Below, in pieces: positions 16,078-24,975 of a stretch of 64,000 bases of DNA. Every line of letters begins with the position of its first letter. Positions within the stretch are counted from its first letter, which is position 1. The translations under genes were made by a program, and so were the position numbers. The notes beneath the pieces are model-generated. The model ran no database searches. It saw only the letters and a program-made list of their open reading frames with translations, and was not told where the DNA came from. Source of the stretch: Brevundimonas goettingensis (GTDB taxonomy: Bacteria; Pseudomonadota; Alphaproteobacteria; Caulobacterales; Caulobacteraceae); the NCBI RefSeq assembly GCF_017487405.1, contig NZ_CP062222.1, forward strand, positions 2,961,001 through 3,025,000, read 5' to 3'.

Positions 16078-16644
16078 ATGCGCATTCGCAGCCTCGCCGC
16101 CGTCAGCCTGCTGACCGTCTCCACCCTGGCGCTCGGCGCCTGTGGCGGCCTGAAGCAAAGCATCGGCCTGACCAAGGTCGTTCCGGACGAGTTCGTCACC
16201 GTCTCCACCGCCCCGCTCAGCGTGCCGCCGGAATACGGCCTGCGTCCGCCGGCGCCCGGCCAGCCGCGCCCGCAGGAGCTGGCGCCGGAAAGCGCCGCCC
16301 GCCAGATTCTTCTGGGTCAGCGTCAGTCGATCACCCGCACCCCGGGTGAAACCGCCCTGGTCACCGCCGCCGGCGCCGAGCGCGCCGATCCGCTGGCCCG
16401 CTATGTCGTCGACGATGAGTTCGGCGACCTGACGCACAAGGAAGAAAGCTTCGCCAATCGCGTCATGTTCTGGCGCAAGGACAGCGCCGAGAGCCAGGCC
16501 CCGACGGTCAGCCAGACCGCCGCCGGCGCCGTGACCATCGACGCCGCCAGTGAACACGCCCGCCTGGAAGCCCTGACCGGCACGAATTCCGGCATCAGCA
16601 TCCAGCCACGCCGCTCCAACGGCTTCAAGCTGCCGGGCCTCTAG
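16078..16644 (+). CDS. DUF3035 family lipoprotein
   Basis: From ATG 16078 (MRIRSLAAVS) the product is 188 aa with lipobox ALGAC near residues 17-21. The start is preferred over a TTG at 16066 because the CCGGAG element abuts the TTG but precedes the ATG by 12 bases. The KVVPDEFVTVSTAPLSVPPE segment is characteristic of DUF3035 envelope lipoproteins of alphaproteobacteria. It lies downstream of lspA, the enzyme that would mature it. Function unknown. Confidence 0.85.
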   Translation: MRIRSLAAVSLLTVSTLALGACGGLKQSIGLTKVVPDEFVTVSTAPLSVPPEYGLRPPAPGQPRPQELAPESAARQILLGQRQSITRTPGETALVTAAGAERADPLARYVVDDEFGDLTHKEESFANRVMFWRKDSAESQAPTVSQTAAGAVTIDAASEHARLEALTGTNSGISIQPRRSNGFKLPGL

Positions 16645-16666
16645 GGCTCGCACTCACGCACTTGAG

Positions 16667-16705
16667 ATAAGGACGCGCTTGCCACCGGCTTGTGCGTCCT
16701 TATTG
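16667..16705 (+). terminator. rho-independent-type hairpin after DUF3035 gene
   Basis: ATAAGGACGC pairs perfectly with GCGTCCTTAT across a short loop and is followed by TTGT. It lies 23 bases after the DUF3035 stop and likely separates that unit from the thioesterase gene. Confidence 0.6.
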
Positions 16706-16741
16706 TAAACGGACCCTATCGCATCCTCCCCGGAGCGTCGC

Positions 16742-17197
16742 ATGTCCGATTCCATCACCGCCACCCTCACCGACCTGTCCGGGCTCGAGCAGCTTCGCCT
16801 CGGCATGGAGGGCAAGGCGCCGATCGCGCCGATCGCCAAGACCGTCGGCTTCGACCTGGTGGAGGTCGAGGAGGGCCGGGTGGTCTTCGAAGCCGTCCCG
16901 ACCCGCGCCGTCTACAATCCGCTCGGCACCGTCCATGGCGGCTGGATGGCCACGGTGCTCGATTCGGCCTGCGGCTGCGTGGTCCATTCCATGCTGAAGC
17001 CCGGCCAGACCTATACGACGCTTGAGCTCAAGACCGTCTTCCACAAGGCGCTCAAGGCCGACATCCCGGTCCGCGCCGTGGGCAAGATCGTCCAGATGGG
17101 CCGCCGCGCCGCCTTCTCCGAAGCCGAGCTCAGAGGCACGGACGGCAAGCTCTATGCGACCGCGACCTCGACCTGCCTGGTGATGGAACGCGCGTAA
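16742..17197 (+). CDS. PaaI-family hotdog thioesterase
   Basis: This 151-aa single hotdog domain has the conserved NPLGTVHGGWMATVLDSACG (about residues 60-79), typical of acyl-CoA thioesterases of the PaaI/YigI type, followed by TYTTLELKTVFHKAL. These enzymes hydrolyse acyl- or aryl-CoA thioesters in the cytoplasm. The exact substrate cannot be read from sequence. It is monocistronic between a terminator and a palindromic repeat pair. Confidence 0.85.
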   Translation: MSDSITATLTDLSGLEQLRLGMEGKAPIAPIAKTVGFDLVEVEEGRVVFEAVPTRAVYNPLGTVHGGWMATVLDSACGCVVHSMLKPGQTYTTLELKTVFHKALKADIPVRAVGKIVQMGRRAAFSEAELRGTDGKLYATATSTCLVMERA

Positions 17198-17202
17198 AAA
17201 GG

Positions 17203-17327
17203 CCGCTCATCCCCGCGAAGGCGGGGACCCAGTGCTTTCACACGTTGCCTGTTGGATTGAGGGCGCGAGCTCCCCGCCGCGCCAGTCGCCCACAGATCTG
17301 GGTCCCCGCCTCTGCGGGGATGAGCGG
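17203..17327. repeat. inverted pair of GC-rich palindromic elements (REP-like, family 1)
   Basis: CCGCTCATCCCCGCGAAGG, followed by CGGGGACCCAG, appears at 17203-17232 and again inverted at 17298-17327. Each unit is itself a hairpin (CCCCGC/GCGGGG). The same unit recurs at 37573 and 59233, with a degenerate copy at 30432. It sits between convergent genes and may also act as a transcription stop. Confidence 0.75.
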
Positions 17328-17329
17328 AA

Positions 17330-18118
17330 TTATTGCGCCAGCATGCCGCCGTCGATGCGGAACTCGGAACCCGTCACGAACTTGCTCTCGTCAGAGGCCA
17401 GATAAAGGACCGCATAGGCCACGTCGTTCGGCTCGCCGATCCGTTTCAGCGGAATGCCCCGCGCCAGCCGTTCATGGGCCTTGGCCTCGTCGCCGTGGGC
17501 CATGGCGACGAAGGGATCCAGGATCGGCGTCTTGATGAAGACCGGATGGACCGAGTTGGAGCGGACATTCCACTCCATCTTGGCGGCCTCCAGGGCGATG
17601 GTGCGGCTGTAGTTCCAGACCCCGGCCTTGGTGGCGTTATAGGCGCCCATGCCGGGTGCGGCGGCCAGACCGGCCATGGACGAGATGTTGATGATCGAGG
17701 CCGGCGCGGCGGCGCGCAGGTGCGGCATGGCGTGTTTGCAGCCGAACATCACCGAGCGCAGGTTGATCTCGTACTGGCGCTGCCAGTTCTCGGCCGTGTC
17801 TTCCTCGACGAAAACCAGGGGCCCGCCGACGCCGGCGTTGTTGATCAGCACCGACAGCCCGCCCAGATCGGCGGCGGCGGCCGCGACGACCGAAATCCAC
17901 TGCTCTTCCGAGGCGACGTCGTGGGCGTAGGCGAAGGCCGAACCCGGGATTTCGGCATTAATGGCCTGGGCCAGAGCCTCGGCGCGACCACCGTCGATGT
18001 CGCTGAGGGCGACCTTGGCCCCTTCACGCACCAGCATCCAGGCGAAGGCTTCGCCCAGCCCCCCGGCGGCGCCCGTGATAAGGGCCTTCTTGCCTTCGAC
18101 GCGTCCCGACTTGCTCAT
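17330..18118 (-). CDS. short-chain dehydrogenase/reductase
   Basis: This 262-aa classical SDR has cofactor motif TGAAGGLG (residues 15-22), Asp40 suggesting NAD preference, NNAG (93-96), and a catalytic Ser near 147 with Y160-xxx-K164. The C-terminal GSEFRIDGG is typical. It overlaps the upstream phhB stop by 4 bases (ATGA), so the two are one leftward unit. Substrate unknown; related Caulobacterales proteins are annotated as 3-oxoacyl or steroid-type dehydrogenases. Confidence 0.85.
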   Translation of the reverse strand: MSKSGRVEGKKALITGAAGGLGEAFAWMLVREGAKVALSDIDGGRAEALAQAINAEIPGSAFAYAHDVASEEQWISVVAAAAADLGGLSVLINNAGVGGPLVFVEEDTAENWQRQYEINLRSVMFGCKHAMPHLRAAAPASIINISSMAGLAAAPGMGAYNATKAGVWNYSRTIALEAAKMEWNVRSNSVHPVFIKTPILDPFVAMAHGDEAKAHERLARGIPLKRIGEPNDVAYAVLYLASDESKFVTGSEFRIDGGMLAQ

Positions 18119-18420
18119 TCTTTCGCTCCCAGCGCTTGCGCGGCCTCGTCGATGAAACGGGCCATCTTGATATCGAGCTCGGTGACGCCGCCGGCGTCAT
18201 GGGTGGTCAGGACGACGCTGACCCGGTTGTAGACATTCGACCATTCCGGATGGTGATCCATCTTGTCGGCCATCAGGGCGACGCGGGTCATGAAGCCGAA
18301 GGCGGCGTTGAAATCGTTGAAGATCAAGGTACGGGAAAGGGCCGGACGCGGGTCGTCCGCGCGGCTCCACAGGGGCAACCCGGCCAGGGTTTCCGCAACG
18401 TCAACAGGCATTTGCGCCAT
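18115..18420 (-). CDS. phhB: pterin-4a-carbinolamine dehydratase
   Basis: This 101-aa protein has the family signature HHPEW at residues 56-60 and TTHD at 72-75. It dehydrates 4a-hydroxytetrahydrobiopterin, recycling the cofactor of aromatic amino-acid hydroxylases, and in bacteria can also have a moonlighting role. It is first gene of a unit with the SDR. The length is right for the whole family domain. Confidence 0.9.
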   Translation of the reverse strand: MAQMPVDVAETLAGLPLWSRADDPRPALSRTLIFNDFNAAFGFMTRVALMADKMDHHPEWSNVYNRVSVVLTTHDAGGVTELDIKMARFIDEAAQALGAKE

Positions 18421-18556
18421 TTTCTGTTCCTCGCCTGCCTCCGCCCTAACCCGCTCGAAGGTTCGTCACAAGTCGGCTTCGCGACAAAGGAACGCAGTCC
18501 AAAGCTTGAGCGTTACCGAGCGTCGCCGTTGAAACGGCAAAGCAAGGGGTGAACCC

Positions 18557-19258
18557 ATGGACAATCTCTGGATCGCTTCGCTCGAGCCCGCCGACCGCAA
18601 GCGGATCGAGCCCCATCTGCACGAAAAGACCTTTGATCAGGGTCAGATGCTTTACGACGCCGGTGAGGCCGTCGACGAGGTCTGGTTCCCGCTCAAGGGC
18701 GTAGTCTCGCTGATGACCATGCTGCCCGACGACAAGATGATCGAGACCGCCGCCATCGGCCGCGAAGGCCTGATCGGCGTCACCTGCGGCCCCATGAATG
18801 CCCGCGCCTTCAGCCGCGCCATCTCCCAGTCGGACGGCGTCGCCGCCTGCCTGCCCAACGACGTCTTCTCCGAGGCGCTCGAGAAGAGCGAGGCCATGCG
18901 GACCTCTCTGGCCAAGTTCACCGAGGGCCTGTTCGCCCAGGTGCAACAAACCGCCGCCTGCAACGCCCAGCACCGGCTGGACGAGCGTCTGGCCCGCTGG
19001 CTGCTGACCATCCATGACCGGTCCGACGGCGACCGCTTCGAACTGACCCAGTCCGACATCGCCGGCATGCTGGGCGTGCGCCGCGCCACCGTCAGCGAGG
19101 TCGGCGCCCTGCTGGAAGGCAAACACCTGATCAAACGCGGACGCGGCTGGGTCGAAGTCACCGACCGCGAGGCGCTCGAACAGGCCTCGTGCGGCTGCTA
19201 CGGCATCATGCGCGGCGTGATGAAGGATCTCGGACTGCCTCGGCCCCGAGCCGCGTAA
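18557..19258 (+). CDS. Crp/Fnr family transcriptional regulator
   Basis: This 233-aa protein has an N-terminal cyclic-nucleotide-binding-like jelly roll (residues ~10-130, with EVWFPLKGVVSLMTML) and a C-terminal winged helix whose recognition region reads TQSDIAGMLGVRRATVSEVG. It lacks the FNR-type N-terminal Cys cluster and the CRP cAMP-binding RS pair, so its ligand is not predictable. It belongs to the subgroup common in alphaproteobacteria that responds to stress or oxygen signals. It lies just upstream of exonuclease III. Confidence 0.85.
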   Translation: MDNLWIASLEPADRKRIEPHLHEKTFDQGQMLYDAGEAVDEVWFPLKGVVSLMTMLPDDKMIETAAIGREGLIGVTCGPMNARAFSRAISQSDGVAACLPNDVFSEALEKSEAMRTSLAKFTEGLFAQVQQTAACNAQHRLDERLARWLLTIHDRSDGDRFELTQSDIAGMLGVRRATVSEVGALLEGKHLIKRGRGWVEVTDREALEQASCGCYGIMRGVMKDLGLPRPRAA

Positions 19259-19269
19259 GCCGTCACCGG

Positions 19270-20064
19270 GTGAGGATCGCGACCTTCAACATCAACGGCG
19301 TCAACACGCGGCTCGCCAATCTGCTGGCCTGGCTGAAGGACACCCGCCCCGATGTCGTCTGTTTGCAGGAGTTGAAAGCGACCGACGCGCAGTTTCCGGC
19401 CGGAGCCATTGCCGACGCCGGCTACCACACTGTCTGGCAGGGGGAGCATCGCTGGAACGGCGTGGCCATCCTCTCACGGGACGCCGAACCGATCGTCACC
19501 CGCCGGACCCTGCCGGGCGATCCCCGCGACTGCCAGAGCCGCTATCTGGAGGCTGCGGTTAACGGCGTCCTGATCGTCTGCCTGTACCAACCCAACGGCA
19601 ATCCGCGCCCGGGACCAAAGTTCGACTACAAGCTGGCCTGGGCCGAACGGCTCAACGCCCATGCGGCCGGCCTTTTCGACACGGGCGCCCCGGTCGTGCT
19701 GGCCGGCGACTACAACGTCGTCCCGACCGACGCCGATATCTACAACACCCGCTCGTGGAAGAAGGACGCCCTGTTGCAGCCGGAAAGCCGCGCCGCCTTC
19801 TCCCGGCTGCTGGAACAGGGCTGGACCGACGCGCTCGAGGCGCGTTTCCCGAACGAACCGCAATGGACCTTCTGGTCCTATTTCCGCGAGTCATGGGCGC
19901 GCAACGCGGGCCTCAGGATCGACCATATGCTGCTGAACGGCCCGGCCGCGGAGCGACTGACCGACGCGGGCGTGGACCGGGCCGTGCGCGGCGCCGATCA
20001 TGCCAGCGATCATGCCCCGGTCTGGGTCGAATTGACCGACGCGATCGATCACGCGGCCCGGTGA
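19270..20064 (+). CDS. xthA: exodeoxyribonuclease III
   Basis: This is a 264-aa AP endonuclease/3' exonuclease of base-excision repair. Motifs run FNINGVNTR, CLQELKATD (metal Glu), AGDYNVVPTDADIY, and the C-terminal LRIDHMLLN and DHAPVWVEL with the catalytic His. The start is GTG 19270 (VRIATFNING), because the family begins exactly there; an ORF upstream to 19189 only overlaps the regulator gene. It is compactly placed before ubiE. Confidence 0.92.
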   Translation: MRIATFNINGVNTRLANLLAWLKDTRPDVVCLQELKATDAQFPAGAIADAGYHTVWQGEHRWNGVAILSRDAEPIVTRRTLPGDPRDCQSRYLEAAVNGVLIVCLYQPNGNPRPGPKFDYKLAWAERLNAHAAGLFDTGAPVVLAGDYNVVPTDADIYNTRSWKKDALLQPESRAAFSRLLEQGWTDALEARFPNEPQWTFWSYFRESWARNAGLRIDHMLLNGPAAERLTDAGVDRAVRGADHASDHAPVWVELTDAIDHAAR

Positions 20065-20095
20065 CGCGGGCTTCCGCAGAGGCTAAACCGCTCTC

Positions 20096-20884
20096 ATGAC
20101 CAGCGCTTCCCCGCACGGCCCGCACTCCTCCGGCGACACCTCCTCCTTCGGCTTCCGCGACGTCGACGCGAAGGAGAAGGTGAAGATGGTGCGCGGCGTC
20201 TTCGACAGCGTCGCCTCCAGCTACGACCTGATGAACGACCTGATGAGCGGCGGCGTGCACCGGCTCTGGAAGGACGCGGCCGCTGCCAAGCTGAACCCGC
20301 GCCCGGGCGAGACCATCCTCGACGTCGCCGGCGGCACCGGCGACATGGCGCGGCGCTATTCCAGGATGGCGCGCCGGGCCCAGGAGCGGCGCGGGGGCGA
20401 GGATGCCTCGGTCATCGTGCTCGACTACAACGCCGAGATGATCATGGCGGGGGTGCAGAAGGGCGGCGAGCCGGAGATGCAGTGGACCGTCGGCGACGCC
20501 ATGCACCTGCCCCTGCCCGACGCCTCGGTCGACGCCTATTCGATCAGCTTCGGCATCCGCAACGTCGCCGACATCGCGGTCGCCCTGTCGGAGGCGCGCC
20601 GGGTGCTCAAGCCCGGCGGCCGCTTCCTCTGCCTGGAGTTCTCGCGGCCCACGACCGAGGTCATCCGTCAGGCCTATGACGCCTGGTCCTTCCACGCCAT
20701 TCCGGCCATCGGCCAGTGGGTCGCCCACGACCGCGACAGCTACCAGTATCTGGTCGAGAGCATCCGCCGCTTTCCCGACCAGTCGACCTTCAAGGCGATG
20801 ATCGAGACCGCGGGCTTCCGCAATGTCTCGGTGACCAATCTGTCGGGCGGGGTCGCGGCCATCCACTTCGGGTGGGCGATCTGA
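20096..20884 (+). CDS. ubiE: ubiquinone/menaquinone C-methyltransferase
   Basis: This 262-aa class I AdoMet methyltransferase has motif I DVAGGTGD near residues 76-83 and the UbiE signatures [18 protein letters not shown] and [12 protein letters not shown]. It C-methylates the demethoxyubiquinol intermediate in ubiquinone synthesis. It overlaps the downstream ubiB start by 13 bases, a conserved alphaproteobacterial pairing. Confidence 0.95.
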   Translation: MTSASPHGPHSSGDTSSFGFRDVDAKEKVKMVRGVFDSVASSYDLMNDLMSGGVHRLWKDAAAAKLNPRPGETILDVAGGTGDMARRYSRMARRAQERRGGEDASVIVLDYNAEMIMAGVQKGGEPEMQWTVGDAMHLPLPDASVDAYSISFGIRNVADIAVALSEARRVLKPGGRFLCLEFSRPTTEVIRQAYDAWSFHAIPAIGQWVAHDRDSYQYLVESIRRFPDQSTFKAMIETAGFRNVSVTNLSGGVAAIHFGWAI

Positions 20885-22488
20885 CCACGCCGCCGCCTCC
20901 TGATCCCGCGACCTTCCGGGTCGCTCCGGCCGCGCCGAAGGCCGTGCCCGTGCGCGATCCCGTCGGCGCCGCCTGGCGGCTGATGGGCTGGGGCTCGGTC
21001 CTCGCCCGTCACGACGCCCTGATCCCGCGCGAGATCACGCCCCTGCTGCCCGCCTGGGTCCGGCCGATCGCCGCCTTCGTCCATCTGTTCGCCGGCCGCG
21101 AAGGCCGCGAGGGCCGCCCCGGCCAGCGTCTGGGCAAGGCCTTCGAACATCTGGGGCCCGTGGCCATCAAGCTCGGTCAGGTGCTGGCCACCCGCGCCGA
21201 CATCTTCGGCGGTGAGTTCGCCACCGACCTCGGCCGCCTCAAGGACAAGCTGCCCGCCTTCCCGACCGATCAGGCAAGGCGCGAGATCGAGCGGTCGCTC
21301 GGCCGGCCGGTCGACAGCCTGTTCCTCGACTTCGGCGACCCGATCGGCGCGGCGTCCCTGGCCCAGGCCCACCCCGCCTATCTCGCCGACGGCCGCAAGG
21401 TGGCGGTCAAGGTGCTACGGCCGGGCGTCGAACGCCGCGTGGCGCGGGGCCTCGATTCCATGCGCCTCGCCGCCCGGATGGTGCACCGGCTCGTGCCCGT
21501 CGCCCGCAGGCTCGAGCCCGACGCCTTCGTCGAGACCATCGCCCGCTCGATGGAGCTGGAGCTGGACATGCGTCTGGAGGCCGCCGCCGCCTCCGAGATG
21601 AAGGACATCATGGACAAGGCAGCGTCCGAGGATGGGGCCCATATGACCGCGCCGGGCGTGGTCTGGGACGGGGTCGGCAAGCGCGTCCTGACGCTGGAAT
21701 GGGCCAACGGCATGCCCATGACCGATCCCCTGTGCATCGAACAGCCGGGCCTCGACAAGGACGCCCTGGCCGACAATGTCGTGCGCGCCTTCCTCAGCCA
21801 GGCGCTGGACTACGGCGCTTTCCACGCCGACCTGCACGAGGGCAATCTGTTCGCCTCGGCCCCGGCCGAGCTGACCGCCGTCGACTTCGGCATCGTGGGT
21901 CGCCTCGGTCCGGGCGAGCGGCGCTACCTCGCCGAGATCCTCTGGGGCTTCCTGCAACGCGACTACCCGCGCATCGCCCGGGTGCATTTTGAGGCCGGAT
22001 ACGTCCCGCCCAACCATTCGGTCGAGGCCTTCGCCCAGGCCCTGCGCGCGGTCGGCGAGCCGGTCATCGGCAAACAGGCGTCCCAGGTCTCCATGGGCCG
22101 GCTGCTGGGCCAGCTGTTCGAGATCACCGCCCTGTTCGACATGCATCTGCGGCCCGAACTGATCCTGCTGCAGAAGACCATGGTCTCCGTCGAGGGGGTG
22201 GCCCGCCGCCTGAACCCCGACCACGACCTCTGGGCGGCCGCCCGGCCGGTGGTCGAGCGCTGGATCCTGCGCGAACTCGGCCCCCGAGCCCAGATCCGTG
22301 ACGGGGTGCGCGAACTGATCTCCGGCGCCCGGGCCCTGTCGCGTCTGGTTCAGGACCCGCCGCGCCCCGAGACGGTCGTCATCCAGAAGTCGGGAACACC
22401 CGCCTGGCTGGTGGTTTGTATCAGCGTTGCAACAAGCGCCTCCATCGGCGCCCTTCTTCTGTCCATTTGGTCGATCATCCATCGGTGA
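20872..22488 (+). CDS. ubiB: ubiquinone biosynthesis protein, ABC1/ADCK kinase-like
   Basis: This 538-aa protein is required for ubiquinone synthesis and probably assists lipid precursor handling through an atypical ATPase. It has the KxGQ motif as [13 protein letters not shown], the family's Ala-rich loop variant [20 protein letters not shown], and a catalytic-like [11 protein letters not shown] and VDFGIVG. Two C-terminal hydrophobic segments end the protein ([20 protein letters not shown]). The start is GTG 20872 (VGDLTTPPP) inside the ubiE 3' end; longer upstream frame is ubiE antisequence. Confidence 0.92.
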   Translation: MGDLTTPPPPDPATFRVAPAAPKAVPVRDPVGAAWRLMGWGSVLARHDALIPREITPLLPAWVRPIAAFVHLFAGREGREGRPGQRLGKAFEHLGPVAIKLGQVLATRADIFGGEFATDLGRLKDKLPAFPTDQARREIERSLGRPVDSLFLDFGDPIGAASLAQAHPAYLADGRKVAVKVLRPGVERRVARGLDSMRLAARMVHRLVPVARRLEPDAFVETIARSMELELDMRLEAAAASEMKDIMDKAASEDGAHMTAPGVVWDGVGKRVLTLEWANGMPMTDPLCIEQPGLDKDALADNVVRAFLSQALDYGAFHADLHEGNLFASAPAELTAVDFGIVGRLGPGERRYLAEILWGFLQRDYPRIARVHFEAGYVPPNHSVEAFAQALRAVGEPVIGKQASQVSMGRLLGQLFEITALFDMHLRPELILLQKTMVSVEGVARRLNPDHDLWAAARPVVERWILRELGPRAQIRDGVRELISGARALSRLVQDPPRPETVVIQKSGTPAWLVVCISVATSASIGALLLSIWSIIHR

Positions 22489-22510
22489 CGACCGGTTTCG
22501 CGGATCACCC

Positions 22511-23005
22511 ATGACCAAGACCACCCTGACGGCTCTGGCCGCCCTCGTCGCCGCTCTCGCCATACCGGCCGGCGCCTCGGCACAGAACCTTGGCGCGGCC
22601 GGCACCCTGCCCAATACCTTCGACCAGCCTGCGGCGGCCCGCAGCGCGCCGCCCGTCGCCGCGCCCCAGGCCGCACCGGCCGCCCCCTCCAGTCCAGCTG
22701 AGATCGCCGCCGCTGAAACGGCGTTGAAGGCGACCATCGCCGCCATGCAGGCGGGCACGCCCAACTATGACGCCATGACCCCCGACCTGGCTGCCAAGGT
22801 GCGCGCGCAGGCCACGACGGTCACGCCCCTGATCCAGGGCTTCGGCGCCTTGAACGGTCTCCAGCACGTGGGCACACAGGAGGGCGCCGAGCTGTTCCTG
22901 GTCATGTTCGCCAACGCCCCGACCCAGTGGATCATCAACCTGACGCCCGAGGGCAAGATCAACGCCCTGCTGTTCCGCCCGGCCCCGGCCGCGCCGCCGA
23001 CCTGA
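22511..23005 (+). CDS. secreted hypothetical protein, Ala/Pro-rich N-terminus
   Basis: This 164-aa protein has a signal peptide (MTKTTLTALAALVAALAIP, cleavage near GASAQ), then an Ala/Pro-rich linker and a compact domain (TPLIQGFGALNGLQHVGTQE, then ELFLVMFANAPTQWIINL) predicted alpha/beta. A periplasmic location is expected. It lies between ubiB and the EF-hand lipoprotein, all rightward. Function unknown. Confidence 0.7.
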   Translation: MTKTTLTALAALVAALAIPAGASAQNLGAAGTLPNTFDQPAAARSAPPVAAPQAAPAAPSSPAEIAAAETALKATIAAMQAGTPNYDAMTPDLAAKVRAQATTVTPLIQGFGALNGLQHVGTQEGAELFLVMFANAPTQWIINLTPEGKINALLFRPAPAAPPT

Positions 23006-23037
23006 CTTCTCTCCACTCTCTCCATCCGGATACCCCC

Positions 23038-23895
23038 ATGCGAAAGTCCCTGGCCGCCCTCGGCCCAGTCGCGCTCGGTTGCCTTGCGATGACCTGCGCC
23101 GCCTGCGCCTCCGGCCCTGAACACGGCCCGGGTGGCCCTGGCGGGCCGGGCGGGCCTGACGGCGCGCCGCCCATGGCGCCGGGCCTGTTCGTCAGCCCCT
23201 TCGGCGAGCCCTTCCGCTCCGAACCGGGCGAACCCTATCCAGTCGCCGCCTGGTTCGCGGGCGCCGATACGGATCACGACGGCAAGCTGACCCGCGCCGA
23301 GTTCATGGACGACGGTGTCCGCTGGTTCGGCAAGCTGGACGTCAACCGGGACGGCGTCATCGGTCAGGCCGAGATCGTCGCCTATGAGGCCATGGCCGCT
23401 CAACTCGGCGGCGGCATGCGCGGTCCTGGCGGTCCCGGCGGCGCCCCGGGAGGTCCGGGCGGAGGCGGCTGGGGCGGCCGTCCCGGCGGCGGCCTGTCCT
23501 TCGCCGGCAATGATCAGGCCAGTATTCAGGACGGCGGCATGGGCATGCCTGGCGGCGGCATGGGCGGACCCGGCGGTGGCGGTCGCGGCGGTCCTCGCGG
23601 CGGCGGCGGCGAAGGTCCCCGCAGCGGCGGCCCGCGTGGCGGCGGCGCGGCGACCTCCATCCTCGCCATGGCCGGGCTGCTCAATGTGCCCGAACCGGTC
23701 AAGGCGGCCGACGTCGACATCAACCAGCGCATCACCCCCGAGGAATGGTCGCGCGCGGGCGACCGCTGGTTCGACCTGCTGGACACGGACAAGGACGGCG
23801 GCCTGACCTTGTCCGAACTGCCCCAGACCCAGCTTCAGCAGGGTGGCGGCATGGGCCGAGGCGGACGTGGCGGGCGGGGCGGCCCGCCGCGCTGA
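23038..23895 (+). CDS. EF-hand lipoprotein with Gly-rich linker
   Basis: This 285-aa protein has a signal peptide and candidate lipobox CAAC near residues 20-23. Two EF-hand loops are visible in the first half (DTDHDGKLTRAE and DVNRDGVIGQAE) and one more near the C-terminus (DTDKDGGLTLSE), separated by ~90 residues of Gly/Pro/Arg repeats. ATG 23038 is chosen because the signal peptide starts there. Calcium binding at the envelope is likely from the loops; the biological role is unknown. Confidence 0.8.
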   Translation: MRKSLAALGPVALGCLAMTCAACASGPEHGPGGPGGPGGPDGAPPMAPGLFVSPFGEPFRSEPGEPYPVAAWFAGADTDHDGKLTRAEFMDDGVRWFGKLDVNRDGVIGQAEIVAYEAMAAQLGGGMRGPGGPGGAPGGPGGGGWGGRPGGGLSFAGNDQASIQDGGMGMPGGGMGGPGGGGRGGPRGGGGEGPRSGGPRGGGAATSILAMAGLLNVPEPVKAADVDINQRITPEEWSRAGDRWFDLLDTDKDGGLTLSELPQTQLQQGGGMGRGGRGGRGGPPR

Positions 23896-23904
23896 TCCCG
23901 CCGT

Positions 23905-24309
23905 CTAATCGTTCGCGGCGGGCTTGCCGCGACCGCTCTTGATGCCCGACCGATGCGACTTGGCCACCAGCCGCCGCTCCTTCGAGGCCTTCGTCGGCCG
24001 CGTCGGCACGCGATAGGTCGGGGCCACCGAGGCCTTGTCGACCAGTTCCTGCAGCCGCTCGATGGCGTCGGCGCGGTTGCGTTCCTGGGTGCGGAAACGG
24101 ACGGCGGTGATCACAATCACCCCGTCCAGCGTCAGCCGACTGCCCGCCAGCTTCATCAGCCGCTCGCGCACCGGATCGCGCAGGGACGGCGAATTCTTGA
24201 CGTCGAACCGCATCTGGAGCGCGGTGGCGACCTTGTTGACGTTCTGGCCGCCCGGTCCTCCGGCGCGGAAGAAGCGGAACTCCAGCTCGCTCTCGGGGAT
24301 GACGGTCAT
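23905..24309 (-). CDS. arfB: alternative ribosome-rescue peptidyl-tRNA hydrolase
   Basis: This 134-aa protein has the release-factor GGQ motif in FRAGGPGGQNVNKV (about residues 15-27) and the basic, flexible C-terminus (KERRLVAKSHRSGIKSGRG) that ArfB/YaeJ inserts into the mRNA channel of stalled ribosomes. It lacks release-factor codon-recognition domains, as expected. ATG 24309 overlaps the upstream DUF188 gene by 4 bases. Confidence 0.92.
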   Translation of the reverse strand: MTVIPESELEFRFFRAGGPGGQNVNKVATALQMRFDVKNSPSLRDPVRERLMKLAGSRLTLDGVIVITAVRFRTQERNRADAIERLQELVDKASVAPTYRVPTRPTKASKERRLVAKSHRSGIKSGRGKPAAND

Positions 24310-24797
24310 CGTGGCGGCGCCCCCGCGGCCTGCATCGCCAGCGCCCGCTTCGCCTTCACCACCGCCTGATCCAGCGCCTGCAGGAAGTTCGACCGGTCCT
24401 TCGGCCCGAACGGCGGCGGCCCCGAGGTCGCCACACCGATCGAGCGCAGATGTTCGCCTACCATCCGCCCGGCCAGGGCCGAGCCGATCATGTCGGGCGT
24501 AAAGAACTGGCCGTTCGATTTGATCGCCTGCGCTCCGGCCTTCAGGCAACGGTCGGCCAGCGGAATGTCGGCGGTGATGACCACGTCGCCGGTGACGGCG
24601 CGCTCGGCGATCCAGTCGTCGGCGATGTCCGGCCCCGCATCGACCACCACCTGTTCGATCCACTTCTCGCGCGGGGTGTTGATCCAGCTGTTGGACACCA
24701 CGAACACATGCAGGCCGTAGCGCGCGCCCACCCGATAGACCTCGTCCTTCACCGGACAGGCGTCGGCATCGATGAAGAGGCGGGGGAGCGCGGTCAT
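24306..24797 (-). CDS. YaiI/YqxD (DUF188) family protein
   Basis: This 163-aa protein has the family features FIDADACPVKDEV at residues 8-20, FVVSNSW and VVITADIPLADRCL. The fold is PIN-like with conserved acidic residues, suggesting a nuclease ancestry, but activity is unproven. It is first of a two-gene unit with arfB (ATGA overlap). Confidence 0.9.
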   Translation of the reverse strand: MTALPRLFIDADACPVKDEVYRVGARYGLHVFVVSNSWINTPREKWIEQVVVDAGPDIADDWIAERAVTGDVVITADIPLADRCLKAGAQAIKSNGQFFTPDMIGSALAGRMVGEHLRSIGVATSGPPPFGPKDRSNFLQALDQAVVKAKRALAMQAAGAPPR

Positions 24798-24972
24798 TTC
24801 ACCTCTCCATTCGCGTAGGCGAATGAGGACAGGTTGGCGCGCAGCGACGACCAGGAGGGGGCGACGCCGCCCTTGCCGATTGGTCGCCGATCGTCTCGCA
24901 CCGCGTCACCCTCTCCTGATCGCTACGCGATCTGTCCTCTCCATTCGCCTACGCGAATGGAGAGGTGAGGTC
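24798..24972. repeat. long imperfect inverted repeat (family 2 palindromic element)
   Basis: CACCTCTCCATTCGCGTAGG at the left is mirrored by a CCTACGCGAATGGAGAGGTG arm at the right, with inner arms AGGACAG/CTGTCCT and CCAGGAGGG/CCCTCTCCTG. The ~175-base unit could form a long hairpin. A related copy lies at 60432-60602, and pieces interrupt the terminase relic (46,150-48,130). It fills the gap before the amidohydrolase pair. Confidence 0.7.
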
Positions 24973-24975
24973 ACG

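Noticed and set aside
21415..22764. Minus-strand frame (449 aa) opposite ubiB
   Set aside because: Antisense to ubiB, whose kinase-like motifs are complete.
24798..24972. CRISPR-like spaced repeats
   Set aside because: Arms are inverted, not direct, and there is no regular spacer pattern; same for 17203-17327 and 60432-60602. No CRISPR array is visible in the window.
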